Below, piece by piece: positions 46,561-57,343 of a DNA stretch of 64,000 nucleotides. The first letter of the stretch is position 1. Every line of letters begins with the position of its first letter. The stretch lies in assembly GCA_949825065.1 (NCBI GenBank), contig OX463844.1:27747056-27811055 (forward strand), in the 5' to 3' direction. The position numbers and the translations under genes were made by a program. The DNA is from Odontocerum albicorne (taxonomy: Eukaryota; Arthropoda; Insecta; Trichoptera; Odontoceridae). Under the pieces are notes generated by a model, which searched no databases, was not told the origin of the DNA, and was given only the letters and a program-made list of their open reading frames with translations.

Positions 46561-48163
46561 TCTTGTATGTGGTGAGGGAATTTCTCATATTATCATTAAT
46601 TTATTATACATTAATTACTAATAACTTACATTACCTATCATGTATTGCATCATTCAGTAAATACTTCATCTTAATGCACTTCATGTATAATTAATCCCAA
46701 ATTTATTTAAAAAAACTTATTGAGATACTAACCGTATTGCAATAAAATAAATAATAATCAATTTGTATTGAATGTGAAAAAAAAAGTTGAGTATCAAATT
46801 TTGAAAGAGGGAGGCGTGAAAGTTTTAAGACGCAGCATACATTTTGTGATAGAAGGTACTGCTGTGATAGGGAGTGAAGAATATTTCCGCTCTTTGTCGT
46901 ACCCTCTTATATTATTCTTTTGTAATCTGAGGGCGAGGTAATTCAGTGCGTATGGACACTATAATAGAACTCCAGCTCGTTTACCTCATGCCCTAACTCT
47001 TGCAACAAACATTTCTATCCAATTGTGGTTTATGACATTTTCATTGTATTCATAGTGAAATTATTTTTACGAAGGAAACTCAACATTTCGAAACTTCACA
47101 GCCGCGCTTATTGTTTCATTTAAGTTGATAATGTCTGGAATATTTAGCATGAGTATTGTAAAAAATATAATATATTAATATAACAGTCGTCCTTTAAAAT
47201 TAAACTAATGCAATGTGTACTCGTGTATACAAATTTGATATTTTTTGCCTTTCTAATAACCTACTTCTTTTTTCTTTTTCCAACTTTGGTAGAGCTCCAA
47301 TGCACATCGTTTAGTTCTTCTATCTTAGTTTCACTTTGACCTTATACGTGTAACTAGTTTTGATGATTAACTATGAAGTAGAATAATTATAGAAAACTGG
47401 CAATGGTTTTTAAAATGGGAAATCGATATCAGCTATTACAAGTCATATTGTATAAGCAGATCAAACAACAGCTTAAATTTCGCCTATATCGATCAATAAT
47501 CTTGACCAATATTTCTAATCATTTTATTATCACTAACACATTCATTCAAAGAAACTTAATAATTATTGTACGTTTATAAGATGTTTGATGAAAGGCAATC
47601 CCTCACGATCGAGGTTGATATTATATTGTTTAATGTACGAGTATATTCGGATATTGCTTTATTTAGTACATGTTGTTACACTTCAGCAAGCACACATTCT
47701 TAACATACTAAACCCGCAGTTCCTGTGGTAGGGACAATCGACTTGAATACCTGCCGGAGCCTTTTTTATCGCTACACAATGATGCAATTTGTTCGAGAGA
47801 AATTTTCGAGTATCTACAGGGTACCATAAAATGGAAAATATCCTTTCTTTTCACACACAGGCGGAATCGACCCGAGTCCGAATTCATGACTCATTAGTTG
47901 AAATGCTGCTTATTACTTATTGTATATTTTTATTTATATTAATCGTTATATACTCGTACTTCGCGATCATACATTTTATCACAAGATGATTCTTGATAAT
48001 TATATAATCAGTAATCTTAATCATATCGACGGAAAATCGTCCATTTTATTTCATTTGAATTATTATTTTTAAACTGTTCCACTTGTCTGATAAGGAATTT
48101 TTATTAAGTTTTTCCTGGAAAATCATGATTTCAGTTTACATATTTAATTTAAAGTATTTTTGA
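46561..48163. other. Gene-free AT-rich stretch
   Basis: No coding domain, terminal repeat or RNA gene was recognised. TACGAGTA/TACTCGTA at 47636 and 47951. Confidence 0.4.
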
Positions 48164-48420
48164 TAAGTAAATTGTATGAGAGATGTGAAGAAAAAAAATT
48201 GAGAGTGAATGTTGCAAAATCCAAAGAAATGGTGATAGAAAAGTGTGAAAGGAAAAGTAAATGCGTCATATAGGTGATTAATAAAATATTGGAGCAAGTT
48301 GATGAATTTTGCTATCTAGGTAATATTTTCTCAGGTGGTGGATAAGAAAGAGTTAAGAAGGATATCGAATGGCGTGTAGCGATATGAAACAAAGTCAAAG
48401 TCAACATATATAGTATTTTC
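48164..48420 (+). mobile_element. RTE-like LINE fragment, sense arm of an inverted pair
   Basis: Frames read KLYERCEEKKLRVNVAKSKE-like and LEQVDEFCYLGNIFS. Its first ~95 bp (48164-48260) match the reverse complement of 48596-48692, so two copies lie in opposite orientation. Confidence 0.65.
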
Positions 48421-48429
48421 GAGTATCTA

Positions 48430-49080
48430 CATATGTCGTAGTGCCCCATTGACAATGTTTTCTATCGCTACATTGCCGTTCGATATCCCTCTTAACTCTT
48501 CTATCTGAGAAAATACTACCCAAATAGCAGTAAATACTATCCAATATCCTGAACGTCCTTCAATGTTTCATTTTTCACCCATGTGTCGAGTTTACTTTTC
48601 CTTTCACACTTTTCTATCCCCATTACTTAGGATTTTGCAACATTCATTCTCAGATGTTTCTCTTCGCATCTCTCATACAATTTACTTATGATGATTTTTA
48701 GCCATACTTTCCTTGGACTTCCTCTACCACGCCTTCCACTTACGTTTGCACAAAATATTTGTTTTGTTAGTCTTTTTTAATTCATCCTACATGCCCAAAC
48801 CATTTGAAAATGCACTTATTGGCCTTACTCAACACATCAGCTTCTAGTTCACATTAATCCTTAATAATTTCATCCCGTATTCTGCCATACATTGTCACCC
48901 CATGTATTCTTCTCAGTGTACGCATTTCTACAGATTTTATTCGGCGGCTTTCATTATTTTTCCATGTCAACGTTTCACTCTTATACGCCAAAGTTGGTAC
49001 TAAACTATTGTTGTGGATTATCATCTTAGTAGATTTCAATACTGTCCTATTCAAGTAAACGAGTAGGTACACATACTCGT
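48430..49080 (-). mobile_element. RTE-like LINE fragment, antisense arm of an inverted pair
   Basis: Minus-strand order: the 48854-49072 frame reads TKMIIHNNSLVPTLAYKSET, TLTWKNNESRRIKSVEMRTL and RRIHGVTMYGRIRDEI, a post-RT segment. FGHV and GRRGRG-like pieces follow toward 48700. An earlier-domain segment (LRMNVAKS) lies at 48596-48692. The segment order is scrambled, implying rearrangement or two insertions. Confidence 0.6.
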
Positions 49081-49230
49081 ATTTTGTTCACATTAAGATA
49101 CTACAGCTGGCGAATAATAAATAGCTGGTACCGAATTGACGACCGAATATAAGGAAATCACAACGTCTCCATGGTCAATATATATTTTTGTTTTCAACTC
49201 AAAACGAAATATTAATATTAACTATAGAGA

Positions 49231-50595
49231 ATTTCGTATAACATGACGTATATATAAGAAAAATATGTAACACTAACGAAATGCATAATTTATATACCAT
49301 GACACGTGACGGCGCATGTGCTGAAATATGTACAAGTATAACGAAAACTGAAAGGTCTCATATATCGTGACCCTATTCAACCCTTCTGTGATTGTAACAT
49401 TCGAGTGTTATATGATTACACGATGTAATATCTTGCGCTAGAAAAATAATATGTTTTGACATCGCAATGCATCGTCATCAGGATAAAATAACACGTGAGG
49501 AAGTTTGTGCCCCGATAAGTGACGGAGTCTCGCTCAAAGGTCAACTCTGTCGTGGCCCTATCAACCATCAACCCGCTCTGTCTCGCTCTATATGCAATAT
49601 GGCTTAAGCCTCTACGAGTATATAGCCAATGAGCCCGAATTATTTCTCTCACTTGACACTTGATCGTGAATCTCATGACTTTATTTATATAAAAAAGCAA
49701 CTAATGTTTGATATTTATTGACAGTTTAGTAATTCATGTTTATTGCGTTTTACGAAGATAAGTGGTTAATAAATTTAATATTTTTGGTGGGTTGAGAATA
49801 CTGTGGACAAGTTTTCAGTGTTCTTATTTTGATCAGGTTAGTTTGTATGATTAATTTTAATAAAATCACCTTTAAATTTTATGTGAACTATTTTAACTTC
49901 AACTTGAATTGGTTTATTCTATTTAAAAAAATACTAAATTATTCCTAAGCATTTTTATTATTTTTTTTAAATAAGGAAAGCTTACATACCTATATTTGTT
50001 TAGATCTTTTTTAATGTTTAAATAAAATAAGTTTGTTTACCTATGAGTGTTTGAATCATTTTTATATTTAAATAAGAGCTTTGGATCTTTTTTTAAATGT
50101 TTAAATAAGAAAATATTACATACCTATGTGTATGTGTTTTAATTTATTTTTTTAATAAATAAAAACACTTATGTTCCCATAAACGTTTGGATTATTTAAT
50201 TTAAATATTTCAACAAGAGGAGCTTATAAACCTACAAGTAATTGGTTATTTAAACAATATAAGCTTATATATGCCTATAAGTGTTTAGATCTTTTGTTTT
50301 TTTTAAATCTAAATAAGATAAGCTTTTAATATATTTTTAAGTATTTAGATTCTAATTTTATTTTTTTAAATAAGAAAATCTTATATGTATGTGTTTGAGT
50401 GATTTCTTAAAAATATTTAAGTAATGCCTATACTACTATATATACCCAATATGTGTTTGGATTTTTTTTCCAACATATGAAACAAGCTGTTTGAATCCGT
50501 TTTTTTAAAGATATTTATAATAGCTTAATGAATTTTAGAAATGTTTCTTTGTTTTTTTATTTATACTATGAAGTTAAATATGTAATATTATATCG
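49231..50595. repeat. Unassigned dispersed repeat, copy 2, with minisatellite
   Basis: Direct-orientation counterpart of 39096-40262. The single-copy part (49231-49690) is similar apart from small indels. The minisatellite part (about 49920-50520) has more units than copy 1. Both copies end at the same words (AGAAATGTT.. then GTAATATTATAT). A hAT element starts 33 bp after the end. Confidence 0.85.
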
Positions 50596-50947
50596 CTACA
50601 AACCATTACTTACACATCACTCTAAACCAGTGTTTCTTAACCGTATTGAAAGAATCGCCCCCTTTACCACGGTAAAATTATCCAGCGCCCCCCCACCCCC
50701 CCCACACACAAAATGCGAAATTCAAAATTTATACTTTTCTCCACGTCTGTATTTTATGCAATCGATTTTCTACTATAAATAAAAAAATAGGAGAAATAAA
50801 AATAAAACACGTGATTATTTTTGTAAACATTATGTATTTATTGCCTTTTTTGTCATATTAACATTACACACAACATTATAATATTATTTCAATAAAAAAA
50901 GGTGCATGATTCAATACGAAATATGAAATTTTTAATGAAAAATAAAT

Positions 50948-52435
50948 TTAATGAGATCCTTGAGCCTCATGTGATTGCGCCAATTTCGTAATATTAGGTT
51001 CAAATTTACTTAAATACAATCTCAAATCTCCTCCTTGGCTTATTTGTAATCGATTTCGTGATTTTTTTAATATATGCATTACTGCACTAAACCCCTTTTC
51101 CACTAAATACGACGAAGGAAATGCTATGATGGGTAATTTTACTTCTTTCCACAGAAGAGGGTATTGATGGCGAAAACGAACCCAAAAAGCATCATAATCA
51201 CATTGATTGAATATTATTTTAGCCTCACAGTCATTTTGTAGCTCAATAAACTGCTCTTTTAAATTTTGACTGACACTTTCTATGTCTGATAAAAATGGAT
51301 TAATTAACCAAGCTGGTATTACAAGTTCCTGAAAGTCTTTGAATCGTATTATCATATCTTCGATAAGGGCGTCAATGTGGCTACAGTATGTTTCCAAATC
51401 AGAATCCTTGAGCATATCTTCTTTTAATTGTTGTAAAGAAGGAAACTGATGGAATTCTCGCCGACTAAGATTATTTTTATATAATTTAAGTTTATTGATA
51501 AAGCTTAGTACAACTCCTTTGGCTTTAATAAGGCTGATATTGTTTCCTTGAAGTTTCAGGAGATTTTCATTCATTTTTTCGAATATATCCGAAAGATAGG
51601 CCACATCATTTCGTAGTAATTTTAATTCAATGCATATGTTTTCACTGTTTACATCCAAAAACTCCACAATTGTATCAAACAGTGCATAAAATATTTTTAA
51701 ACAATTTCCTTTCGATAGCCATCTTACTTCTGTATTTAAGATAAGTCTTTCGAATTCTTCATCATTTTCTTTACACAGTTGACGGAATAATCTATCATTC
51801 AAGGGAGAGAACTTTATTTTATTGATAACTTTTATAACAATACTCATCGATTTGTGAAGACGTCCGCTAAGATATTTTGCGACTAAATGTTGACGGTGAA
51901 TGATGCAGTGAATTGTTAGAACATTTGGTGCCACATTTTTCAATCTTGATACAAAACCACGATGCCGACCAACCATCGCTAGTGCTCCATCAGTAGCACA
52001 AGCAATCACATTAGTGAAGGAAATACATTTTTCGGCGAAAAAGTTTTCAAGGGTTTCAAATATTGATGCACCATTCGAGTTAGTAGTAAGTAATTTTGCA
52101 AATAACATTTCTTCAATAATTTTTTCATTCTTCACAAATCGTACATAAGTAAGTAGTAGAGATTCATTATTATGCAGAGTACTCTCATCCAATTGTAATG
52201 AAAATTCGTTGGACTGTAGTTCATCACATAGTTGAATTTCGATATCACTTGCCATCTCATCAATTCTTTTTGAAATTGTATCATTGCTCAATGGGACTGA
52301 AGAAACAATCTCTTGCTGGTTTTTCCCGATCATATTATTAATGAATACACGTATAGCTGGTAGTATTAATTTTTCTCCATATATATGTGGTGCACCACAT
52401 TTTGCAATAATTTGTGCTGTTTCATAAGACACCAT
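50948..52435 (-). CDS. hAT transposase main domain (ZBED5/FAM200/SCAND3-like)
   Basis: This is a 495-codon open frame. Early residues IIAKCGAPHIYGEKLILPA match the linker of ZBED5/SCAND3-like proteins. The RNase-H-like core has LQLDESTLHNNESLL (catalytic Asp) and ACATDGALAMVGRHRGF (second Asp). LNTEVRWLSKGNCLKIFY, conserved in hAT enzymes, follows. The C-terminal dimerisation region has AFPSSYLVEKGFSAV and GDLRLYLSKFEPNI. The BED finger lies upstream in another frame (52435-52722). The protein would cut and paste hAT ends in the nucleus. Start: the Met at 52435 is internal to the original protein. Confidence 0.92.
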   Translation of the reverse strand: MVSYETAQIIAKCGAPHIYGEKLILPAIRVFINNMIGKNQQEIVSSVPLSNDTISKRIDEMASDIEIQLCDELQSNEFSLQLDESTLHNNESLLLTYVRFVKNEKIIEEMLFAKLLTTNSNGASIFETLENFFAEKCISFTNVIACATDGALAMVGRHRGFVSRLKNVAPNVLTIHCIIHRQHLVAKYLSGRLHKSMSIVIKVINKIKFSPLNDRLFRQLCKENDEEFERLILNTEVRWLSKGNCLKIFYALFDTIVEFLDVNSENICIELKLLRNDVAYLSDIFEKMNENLLKLQGNNISLIKAKGVVLSFINKLKLYKNNLSRREFHQFPSLQQLKEDMLKDSDLETYCSHIDALIEDMIIRFKDFQELVIPAWLINPFLSDIESVSQNLKEQFIELQNDCEAKIIFNQCDYDAFWVRFRHQYPLLWKEVKLPIIAFPSSYLVEKGFSAVMHILKKSRNRLQISQGGDLRLYLSKFEPNITKLAQSHEAQGSH

Positions 52436-52722
52436 TAGTCCTTTATCATTCCGACTTGAAATCTTCTTAAAACATTACTGAGAGTATTGCGACTATCAAA
52501 TGTTTTCTTAAGTTGTTGAAAATACGATATGTCTTTATTATTATTGTCGGGATGTTTCTTTACAAAATTTTCCTTTAACCGCGATGGCTTCATGGCCTCG
52601 TTAGAAAACACATGTTGACAGAGTAAACACATTGGCAATTGTTGATTTGTAGGAGATGAAACAAAACCAAATTTTAAATAGTCAACTAAATATTGTCGAC
52701 ACTTTTTCTGTTTGACTGACAT
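52435..52722 (-). CDS. hAT transposase N-terminal BED zinc finger
   Basis: The 95-codon frame has MSVKQKKCRQYLVDYLKFGF, then CLLCQHVFSNEAMKPSRLKE and NFVKKHP, a BED-type zinc finger with C-x2-C and spaced His ligands. It ends at TAA in ...AAGGACTAATGG. The next frame's ATG overlaps that stop by one base. The family protein is one continuous chain, so a one-frame shift just upstream of 52435 separates this part from the catalytic domain. A dicistronic arrangement is possible but less likely. Confidence 0.9.
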   Translation of the reverse strand: MSVKQKKCRQYLVDYLKFGFVSSPTNQQLPMCLLCQHVFSNEAMKPSRLKENFVKKHPDNNNKDISYFQQLKKTFDSRNTLSNVLRRFQVGMIKD

Positions 52723-53242
52723 CTTGAAAAAAGGGCTTATCTATGAAGAAATAATTTTAATACAGAAGAACTCACATACACCAACAGAAATTAACGCGAT
52801 CGCCCCAACGGACTGACAGAAATGACTAATTTGTAATATGCAGCAAAATCGCTTTGCATGACACAACGCCATATATAGAAAAAATAAGATACGCATGCGC
52901 ATGAGCACGCATTTTGTATCTCTCTTTCATGTGACATAGCGCTAACTGTCAAATGCAACATGGTAACTCGATCGCAATATTTTATTCGCGATTGTGTATG
53001 CGATGATTTACAGTGATGATGTGTGCAGTGCACGCACCAATTGAGCATACCTTATTTTTGTATTTCGACATAACGCCCACTGGAACTCCTGCAGCGCCCC
53101 CTGAATTCTAAAAATTTATAAACGCCCCCCCAGACCTCTAAAACGCCCACAAGGGGGCGCTGGCGCCCCCGTTAAGAATCACTGCTCTAAACCATTACAA
53201 ACATATTCAAATATTGTAAACCATAACTTATTGAACTTCTTA

Positions 53243-53463
53243 TTTCGTATGGTAGTCTTCGACATATCCGAATCGGTAATTTTGACTTTGAAGAGCGTGA
53301 CTTGCCACACTTAAAAAGGCAACAATACTCGCACGTGTATTCGAAGCGTGCGATTGTTGTTACCAGACGAACTCTTTCACCAGACTATAACATTTTTTGG
53401 TACTATCGGGAATCGAACCATTCTCCAGGTCAAGCGTCTTGCCAAATATACCACGGAGGTCGT
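53243..53463 (-). mobile_element. SINE family B copy (short)
   Basis: Reverse orientation. It has TTCGTATGGTAGTCTTCGAC, ATATCCGAATCGG and ACTCGCACGTGTATTCGAAG. The head has GGGAATCGAACC (B box) and a degraded A box (GCCAAATATACCACGGAGG). The central body is deleted relative to 57905-58235. Confidence 0.75.
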
Positions 53464-54017
53464 CAATCACTTATTAAACTCATAAGTAACGACCGTGCTT
53501 ATCCGCATACGTTTGTATTGCGTGACATTATTGATATTGAAAAATGTTTTGTGATTCGTGCCCGCACATTTATTGCCTTGGGAAATCTTCACTCTCATTT
53601 TGAAAGCATGTTTTTTTTTCGAATTTCATGGCTCTAGCCACTGGCGCCTTTATAAACCCCGTAATCTAGGCCGATGATTTACATTTTTGTTACATAATTG
53701 AAATTGAAATTTTAACAAGTTTAAATATTGTATTGTACAAGAGTTATCATACACATTGTCCATCGCAAAGGAGACTTATGTTATGACAAAATGTTAAAAG
53801 GGCGTATTCGAGGTAAACCATTGTGAGGAAGGCAAGTGTTCTATCACTAACAATTTAGATCGTAATACTTGACATTCTTTAGGCTTAAATTTGAACACAT
53901 TTGACAAAATTATAATATTATACATTTAAACCAAAACGTTTGAATGAACTGTTTGAAAATAACGGAACAATAAATAATATTGGAAACTTCTAATAACAAT
54001 AAATAATATTGGAAACT
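53464..54017. other. Intergenic stretch without recognised features
   Basis: AT-rich. A 22-bp direct repeat AACAATAAATAATATTGGAA lies at about 53966 and 53996, next to the following SINE, and may be a target-site or slippage duplication. Confidence 0.45.
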
Positions 54018-54245
54018 TCCGTGTTGTAGTTGGTAAGACACTTGACTTCTACCCTGGGGTTTCGGGTTCAATTTTCTATGGTACCTGAAAAAAAAAGTTC
54101 CAATCTACGAGTAGTAAAAGAGTTCGTCTGGTAACAATACGCGCTAGACGTGTGCGATTCTTGTATATTTTGTAGTATTGCTAACATGTGTGATTACAAA
54201 CGAGTTCCATGTCTACTCCAGTGGCTCTAAGTCCGAAGGGTCGAT
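54018..54245 (+). mobile_element. SINE family B copy (3'-truncated)
   Basis: The head GTGTTGTAGTTGGTAAGACA (A box) and GGGTTCAATTTTC (B box) is followed by GTCTGGTAACAATAC, GAGTTCCATGTCTACTCC and AGTGGCTCTAAGTCCGAAGG. The body stops at about 54245, before the last third seen in 57905-58235. Confidence 0.78.
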
Positions 54246-54830
54246 TATCAATTTAAGTGCATTATATATCAGCCCACATTCATTCACTGCAGGATGTAGG
54301 CCTCCATGTTGTTTCATGTTATTTGCGCATTGCTGCCACGTAATCGCTGCTTGTTTACGTTTTTCGTTCACCCAGCATGCCTTCGGTCTTCTTAAAGGCC
54401 TCATTCTGACTATTGGGTACTATTGGATAACTTTATACTTCCAACGATGATCCGTTCTCGGGCGATTTGCCCAACCCACTTCTACTTGAGTATTTGTGTA
54501 ACCTCTATAACATCATCAACTTTTGTTTGGGCGCGTGTCCACTCATTACGTTTGCAGTCTCTCCTGGTATAACCCGTATAACCTACCATGCACCTTTGTA
54601 TGCTGTGAGCTTTTGTATCATTTGTAGAGAAAGAGCCCAAATGTCGTATGTTACAAGTAGTAAGATGCATCGCGCACTTTCTATATATCATACATAAATA
54701 TACTTATTCAAAATCACCTCGAAAATTTTTCATGTAATAAGACGATGATTATTTATAATTCCTGTTTACATTAAAAAAAATCTTTAAACAAGCGAAATGA
54801 CCCGGCCCTGGCCAAAAGTTTCGCAAATCA
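54246..54830. other. Intergenic stretch without recognised gene
   Basis: A 54290-54420 segment reads on + GCAGGATGTAGGCCTCCATG and GCTGCCACGTAATCGCTGC, a repeat-like text. I could not assign it to a family. Confidence 0.4.
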
Positions 54831-55247
54831 ATTCAAATTTTCCGTTTCGCCCCTATAGCGCGACGTCGTCGTTAGAGTACACATAAATTTTGTAACGATC
54901 AGAGTCGTTTCGTGTTCACTCCGTGTTTGACTTAATTTCCAATCGATTGATTTTTCTAAAATAACCGGAGTCAACTTGTCTACGAACAAACAGAAAAATA
55001 ATTTGCAAATATCACATTTATATTGACACGTCTAGGGTGACGCCGCATATCGCGTCTGTTCCATGTTGATTTACACCCCGCGCGAAGTTTCCAGCTTCTA
55101 GAATCCCGGCCGGTCGTTCGACTTTTCGCCGCTGTCAAATCTAGTTTTTTCGCGGTGGAGACTCCGCTTCGATTTCTTGCAGATTTTTTTTTACAATTTG
55201 TCGTTAAGGTGGATTGAATAAAGTGTGCAGTGTATTGAAGGCGAGTT
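54831..55247 (+). promoter_or_regulatory. Putative promoter and 5' UTR of desaturase 2
   Basis: This stretch is richer in GC and CpG than its surroundings (GCGCGACGTCGTCG at about 54860, CGCGCGGGGTG on the minus strand near 55078). It lies just upstream of an exon that splices in frame to the desaturase. No TATA box was clear. The call rests on position and composition only. Confidence 0.4.
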
Positions 55248-55273
55248 ATGAACGGTATGAACAATGTTAGCAG
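55248..55273 (+). CDS. Candidate first coding exon of desaturase 2 (N-terminal extension)
   Basis: ATG at 55248 is followed by AAC GGT ATG AAC AAT GTT AGC AG and a GTGGGT donor (55274). Joined to the acceptor at 57098/57099 it continues AGT AAC GAC ACC ACT GTA ACA GAG into the conserved ATG at 57121, in frame and without a stop. The added residues would be MNGMNNVSSNDTTVTE. An in-frame TGA lies at 55236-55238, so this is the first possible start. Moth desaturases usually begin at MPP or MAP, so the extension may be bypassed or the exon may act mainly as 5' UTR. Confidence 0.5.
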
Positions 55274-57098
55274 GTGGGTGGGTCGTTTGACCTTTTGAAA
55301 ATTTTCTTTTGTTTACAACCGGCTTTCTGCGACCCCGATGACCCGAGAATAGTTTTAATTTTGGTAATAAAATCATCTCGCTATGATTTTATCTCAATTT
55401 AAATAATTTTTAGCTCAATTAAAATAAATTAACCATTAGACCGACCTCGTCTCTACACCATCGTTGAAAACTCAGGGTCGATTTTTCCAGAACGAAACGA
55501 ATTACTCTTTTTATCGATAAGTGATGAAAAAACGTGTTGATATTCGGTAAAAACTTGCTTTTATTAAATTCAAAGTGTCTTTCTCTTCCATTCTCTCAAT
55601 CAAGTATTTGTTGCGCACTATTTTTATTACATATGTTATTTTTTTTTATTTATAATACTCAGTGTTTATACTACTTAACTTACACACTAAAAACTTATTG
55701 AAATCATTTCGTGTATATTCTTCCAAAAAAATCAAGCATGTAACATAATGCGCCTCAGGCTTGGTTTCCAATGAGTCAGAATTTCACCATTCTAACGGAC
55801 TATTATCTATACCTACATATTTTGTTTACTTTTTAATGTGTGCCCGCTTATATTTCTATTTTGGTTATTTTACGTACTCTTATTTTTAGTCCGTTTTCCA
55901 TTTAGAAAAAAATGTATTTTTTCCCTTTTTACAATGAAAAAAATCCCTTGATTTTTATGTGACTTCAAATTAATTACTAATGCCTACAAAAGAAATTATT
56001 CAGTCATGACATCAATTTACTTAACTCATTACAATTGTTAGACATTTATTATTAAACAAATTTCATGTATAATTTAAACATTTTTAGTGATCCTCTTTGC
56101 AAGGGTGCACAATAATTCCAGTTGAAAAAAGTCTAGTATTAAAACTGCTGGTTTTAGTGTACTATTGTGTCCTTACAAATATTAAAGTTTTAGTGTACTT
56201 TTGTGTCCTTACAAATATTAAAATGATAATTTTCTTTGTTGAAATGTTTTATTTTAGACAACACCCATGTTAATAATTCATATGGTTTTATTTCTAAGAA
56301 AGAAATACATTTTCAATTAAATCCTAGAAATGTAATGTACTTTTTACAAATTATATTTAAAAAAAATATAATTAACATAGCCGAAGTCATAGGGTATCTC
56401 TATACCCCCAAATCCTAGGCTGAAAAACTATGTTCTTCTAAGGGGAAAATCACAGATGGGTGTTTGAATAGGCAATCGTCTGTACAGAAGTCTAGCATGA
56501 TACCGTGCGTACGGTCATGCACTCTACTTAAAATAACCCTGTTTTTTATTACATTTCCATTATATTATATAATAGATCAGTATTTAAGTATTGTAGAATT
56601 TCAATTTATATGTAGCATAAAATTAGATCCTATGAAATTACTTACAGATTTATTCACAGTAAATTATAAATCAGTCGGTTATAAATATATATTTTCCAAT
56701 AATTTTAATAACCAGTACATATTTTGGACAAATTGAGAAAATGAACTGTGAAACACATCAAATTAAAGTTTTCAAATGTTAATCACATATATAATGTATA
56801 TCTGAAATTAATGAAGAACAAGGAAGAGATAGACCAAAGATTGAATGGAAAGAGATAATTGAAGAAATTTTCACAGAGACAGGTGAGAATTATGAGAAAC
56901 AGAACATGTATGATAAAATGTATAGATGTAGACGTGGCAAAAGGTATGCACCTTGATATGTAGGTGTTAAGATCTCCCCTCTATCTGCTTCAAAAGAGAC
57001 TGCTCATGAAAAATATGATTTTATCGATTGGTTGGGTTGTAAAGTGTATGGATAAGAAAAATTAGACTAAAGTTTTATTATTTCCTTTTTGCTTCTAG
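55274..57098 (+). other. Putative intron 1 of desaturase 2
   Basis: AT-rich, from GTGGGT to TTGCTTCTAG. A + strand text at 56818-56960 (GRDRPKIEWKEIIEEIF and YRCRRGKRYAP in one frame) looks like the C-terminus of a LINE. Two near-identical 38-bp units sit at about 56155-56225 (GTGTCCTTACAAATATTAAA). Confidence 0.5.
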
Positions 57099-57343
57099 TA
57101 ACGACACCACTGTAACAGAGATGCCTCCCTATAAGAGTGAGGTGACAGGCGTGCTGTTTGAAACAGATGCTAAAACCAACGATCTGGCAATATCTTCTGA
57201 AATAATAAATACCAATGTGGCTGATGACCGAAAAGTCAAGTTAGTGTGGAGGAATATCATTGCTTTTGCATACCTCCATATTGCTGCATTGTATGGGGCA
57301 TACCTCTTTCTTACATCGGCTAAATGGCAAACTGATGTATTAG
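57099..57343 (+). CDS. Desaturase 2 exon with conserved start
   Basis: The acceptor is TTGCTTCTAG at 57098. ATG at 57121 starts 74 codons plus one base, ending before GTAAGT at 57344. It encodes the N-terminus and first hydrophobic segment (LVWRNIIAFAYLHIAALYGA). Bases 57099-57120 are coding only if the upstream exon is used. Confidence 0.93.

Larger units (their letters stand above)
50628..53184 (-). mobile_element. Near-complete ZBED-type hAT transposon, 2557 bp
   Basis: Terminal repeats CAGTGTTTCTTAAC and the complement of CAGTGATTCTTAAC match at 13 of 14. A perfect 8-bp duplication CTCTAAAC flanks it (50620-50627, 53185-53192). It encodes a BED-finger frame and a 495-codon transposase frame separated by a single frameshift, so it is the youngest hAT here and might be restored by one change in another copy. 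Related deleted elements lie at 14795 and 19800. Confidence 0.95.
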
